Below are positions 7,163 through 8,215 of a stretch of DNA of 8,215 bases, piece by piece. Source of the stretch: Lysobacterales bacterium (GTDB lineage: Bacteria; Pseudomonadota; Gammaproteobacteria; Xanthomonadales; Marinicellaceae); contig WGBZ01000310.1 of assembly GCA_015494035.1 (NCBI GenBank), positions 1 to 8,215 of the forward strand, in the 5' to 3' direction. Position numbers and translations under genes: made by a program. The notes beneath the pieces were generated by a model. It was given only the letters and a program-made list of their open reading frames with translations. It did not search any database and was not told where the DNA came from. Every line of letters starts with the position of its first letter. The first letter of the stretch is position 1.

Positions 7163-7234
7163 CACCCACATTCCCTCAGTTCACTGATACAACCGGCAAA
7201 AACGCAAGCACTAACAGATTCCTTTACTTGCTCG

Positions 7235-7675
7235 TCAGGCCACAAGCACGGTGTGCGCCAACAGCGCTCCGATGGCCGCGCCCAACAAAAACAGCAGACA
7301 AACAAAACCTACCAGCCAGGCCAGAAAACGCACCGGCACAGGGTTGGGGCCAGTGTGTATCAGTGCGTGCACTATGCGGCTGACCACAAACCCCCAGGCA
7401 AACCAGAGGGTTAACAGGCCAACGGCATTCAACAGGTACAGTATCACCGCCAGCACATAGAAAAGCACCGGTAGCTGAAATTGGTTGCGAATGTTGTTAT
7501 TGATTTTCTGCACACTCACGGGCCAGGCATTCTCGTGCAATGGGCTACGGGCCCGGTCCACGGTGCCAGCCTTGATGGCCTGGCTCTTGGCCACAGCCAG
7601 GGCAAAAAACATGGCCACAGTCAGCAGCATTTGCACCAATACCGGCAGAAAAATCAGCTTTTGTTCGATCCCCAT
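7235..7675 (-). CDS. MAPEG-family four-helix membrane protein
   Basis: The protein has 146 residues, the usual MAPEG size (the family of microsomal glutathione transferase and leukotriene C4 synthase). Hydrophobic segments at about 7-29, 67-88, 88-107 and 114-141 give four inner-membrane helices. The family signature lies at the start of helix 2: NNIRNQFQLPVLFYVL (59-74), with Asn64 and Pro69 and a Gln67 where many members have Glu. VSRIVHALIH (98-107) matches the conserved basic end of helix 3. Bacterial members are mostly uncharacterised; glutathione-dependent transferase or peroxidase activity is known for some family members and is only a possibility here. The start at 7675 is supported by GGAGAA six bases upstream (7682-7687). 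The gene is separated by 363 bases from the receptor downstream, so a functional link is unproven. Confidence 0.85.
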   Translation of the reverse strand: MGIEQKLIFLPVLVQMLLTVAMFFALAVAKSQAIKAGTVDRARSPLHENAWPVSVQKINNNIRNQFQLPVLFYVLAVILYLLNAVGLLTLWFAWGFVVSRIVHALIHTGPNPVPVRFLAWLVGFVCLLFLLGAAIGALLAHTVLVA

Positions 7676-7855
7676 TTAGTGTTCTCCTCAGCGTCTTAAA
7701 AAATGATTCGATGCTGGTCTGTCAGGCCAGCCTGTTGTTGTGGGCTAATACGCTTGACAAGCACTTCTATAACGGAGATTACCACAACCACCCGCAATAC
7801 GTTTAATAGTACAAACACCAACCTCAAGAATCAGCCAGGAATCACAATGCGAGCT
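7676..7855. other. 5' region of the MAPEG gene
   Basis: These bases should contain the MAPEG promoter, but I find no clean -35/-10 pair on the minus strand. A short hairpin (GCTGG 7713-7717 with CCAGC 7727-7731) lies about 40 bases upstream of the start codon and is followed on the minus strand, about 12 bases later, by a run of six T. It could be a leader structure or a chance fold. No coding sequence is evident. Confidence 0.4.
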
Positions 7856-7859
7856 TTAG

Positions 7860-7876
7860 GGAGGCTCTGATTGAAT
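7860..7876 (+). repeat. Left terminal inverted repeat of the MITE
   Basis: GGAGGCTCTGATTGAAT directly follows the TTAG duplication at 7856-7859. It pairs with the right end, with two mismatches. Confidence 0.8.
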
Positions 7877-8000
7877 TTGAACGAAGCAGCTTATGCCGGA
7901 AATGTTCGAGAACAAGGCGAAGTTTGCAGCCAATAGCAGGCTATTAGCAAGGACTTCAACACCGTTATCGGACATTTCAGGTATGAGAAGCGAGTTCATG

Positions 8001-8017
8001 ATTCGATCAGAGCTTCC
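8001..8017 (-). repeat. Right terminal inverted repeat of the MITE
   Basis: Read on the minus strand this is GGAAGCTCTGATCGAAT, matching the left end at 15 of 17 positions. It is followed on the plus strand by TTAG (8018-8021). Confidence 0.8.
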
Positions 8018-8120
8018 TTAGGTAGTGTGGGGCGTTTTAAGCCGTGAAAGCCTACGGGGCCTTTGTGTTGTAGTGTCGGCCTGAGTTTATTTTCCTGCAT
8101 CACTTAAGTATTGACGAGGG

Positions 8121-8215
8121 ATGAAAAATGTCTTAAAACTATTTTTATGTTTTGTTCTTCTTGGTAGACAAGCAACCATTCTGGAACGAAACCGACACAA
8201 ACCACACTTCACACA
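8121..8215 (+). CDS. Possible start of a secreted or membrane protein, cut by window edge
   Basis: An ATG at 8121 opens a frame of 31 codons that runs off the window. Its first residues, MKNVLKLFLCFVLLG, look like a signal peptide or membrane anchor: two lysines, then a hydrophobic run. Against it, GAGGG lies directly against the ATG, too close for good ribosome binding, and the later residues (QATILERNRHKPHFT) resemble no family I know. A TTGACG (8111-8116) and TAAAAC (8134-8139) pair with 17-base spacing overlaps the putative start, and both readings cannot easily be right. It may be a real gene or an AT-rich chance frame. Confidence 0.25.
   Translation, partial: MKNVLKLFLCFVLLGRQATILERNRHKPHFT

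Larger units (their letters stand above)
6872..7234. other. Regulatory intergenic region upstream of the receptor gene
   Basis: These 363 bases lie between the MAPEG stop codon and the receptor start, both on the minus strand. They hold a sigma-70-like promoter (7010-7038), a tandem operator-like repeat (6972-6992), an 8-bp inverted repeat (7131-7162) and a small palindrome TCAGTTCACTGA (7177-7188). The predicted receptor leader is about 130 bases. I see no coding sequence I would defend and no T-tailed terminator for the MAPEG gene. Confidence 0.75.
7856..8021. mobile_element. Palindromic miniature inverted-repeat element (MITE), IS5-like ends
   Basis: A 158-bp element (7860-8017) is bounded by 17-bp terminal inverted repeats that match at 15 positions and is flanked by a TTAG direct repeat (7856-7859 and 8018-8021), a good target-site duplication. 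TTAG fits the YTAR target of the IS5 group, and ends beginning GGA-GCTCTGA are of a type I associate with IS5-family elements; that link is from memory. Symmetry continues through the whole element: GAAATGTTCGAGAAC (7909-7923 region) has an inverted partner around 7964-7978, and AATAGC/GCTATT (7932-7937, 7940-7945) meet at the exact centre. The RNA or single strand would fold into one long imperfect hairpin. It contains no transposase gene, so it is non-autonomous. Confidence 0.8.

Noticed and set aside
7860..8017. Remnant of a transposase gene inside the palindromic element
   Set aside because: No frame of useful length or with transposase residues is seen. The whole interior is accounted for by the two inverted arms.
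8030..8070. Hairpin-like segments around CCGT/ACGG and AAAGCC/GGCCTTT
   Set aside because: The two foldings are mutually exclusive and short, with no clear T-run or gene end beside them.
8111..8139. Plus-strand promoter TTGACG / TAAAAC with 17-bp spacing
   Set aside because: The -10 matches only four of six positions and it overlaps the putative start codon at 8121. Too weak to list as a feature.

Overview
The window reads as a piece of gammaproteobacterial chromosome, probably from a marine or other aquatic lineage. The grounds are a release factor 3 very close to the Escherichia coli protein, a large TonB-dependent receptor with an 'EVTGS-IKR'-type plug start, moderate GC content, and AGGAGA-type ribosome binding sites. 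The genus cannot be fixed from this sequence.

Layout, left to right. (1) Positions 1-1433 (+) hold the 3' nine-tenths of prfC (peptide chain release factor 3), cut by the window edge. (2) A 310-base convergent intergenic region follows, with a perfect 18-bp inverted repeat and a second, looser foldable segment. (3) Positions 1744-3765 (-) encode a secreted S9 (prolyl oligopeptidase family) serine peptidase. (4) Immediately upstream of it, in the same direction, 3860-6871 (-) encodes a 1003-residue TonB-dependent outer-membrane receptor. A strong intrinsic terminator lies in the 94-base gap between the two. (5) The receptor has a 5' region with a near-consensus sigma-70 promoter, a run of seven G in the -35/-10 spacer, and a tandem GTTAACAA operator-like repeat just after the predicted start site. 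(6) Positions 7235-7675 (-) encode a small four-helix MAPEG-family membrane protein. (7) The last 540 bases carry a 158-bp palindromic miniature inverted-repeat element with a TTAG target duplication, and possibly the start of a further gene at the right edge.

How the parts may work together. The receptor and the exported S9 peptidase form a plausible uptake-and-digestion pair: TonB-driven import of a peptide through the outer membrane, then cleavage in the periplasm. The substrate is not visible from sequence. The pairing recalls the receptor plus isopeptidase of proteobacterial lasso-peptide loci, but no lasso biosynthesis genes are present here. prfC and the MAPEG gene look like independent neighbours.

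The signals most worth following are the palindromic mobile element, the regulatory design in front of the receptor, the terminator splitting the receptor-peptidase pair, and two A8 runs in the receptor's lysine-rich linker. Nothing amounts to a clearly new multi-gene system.
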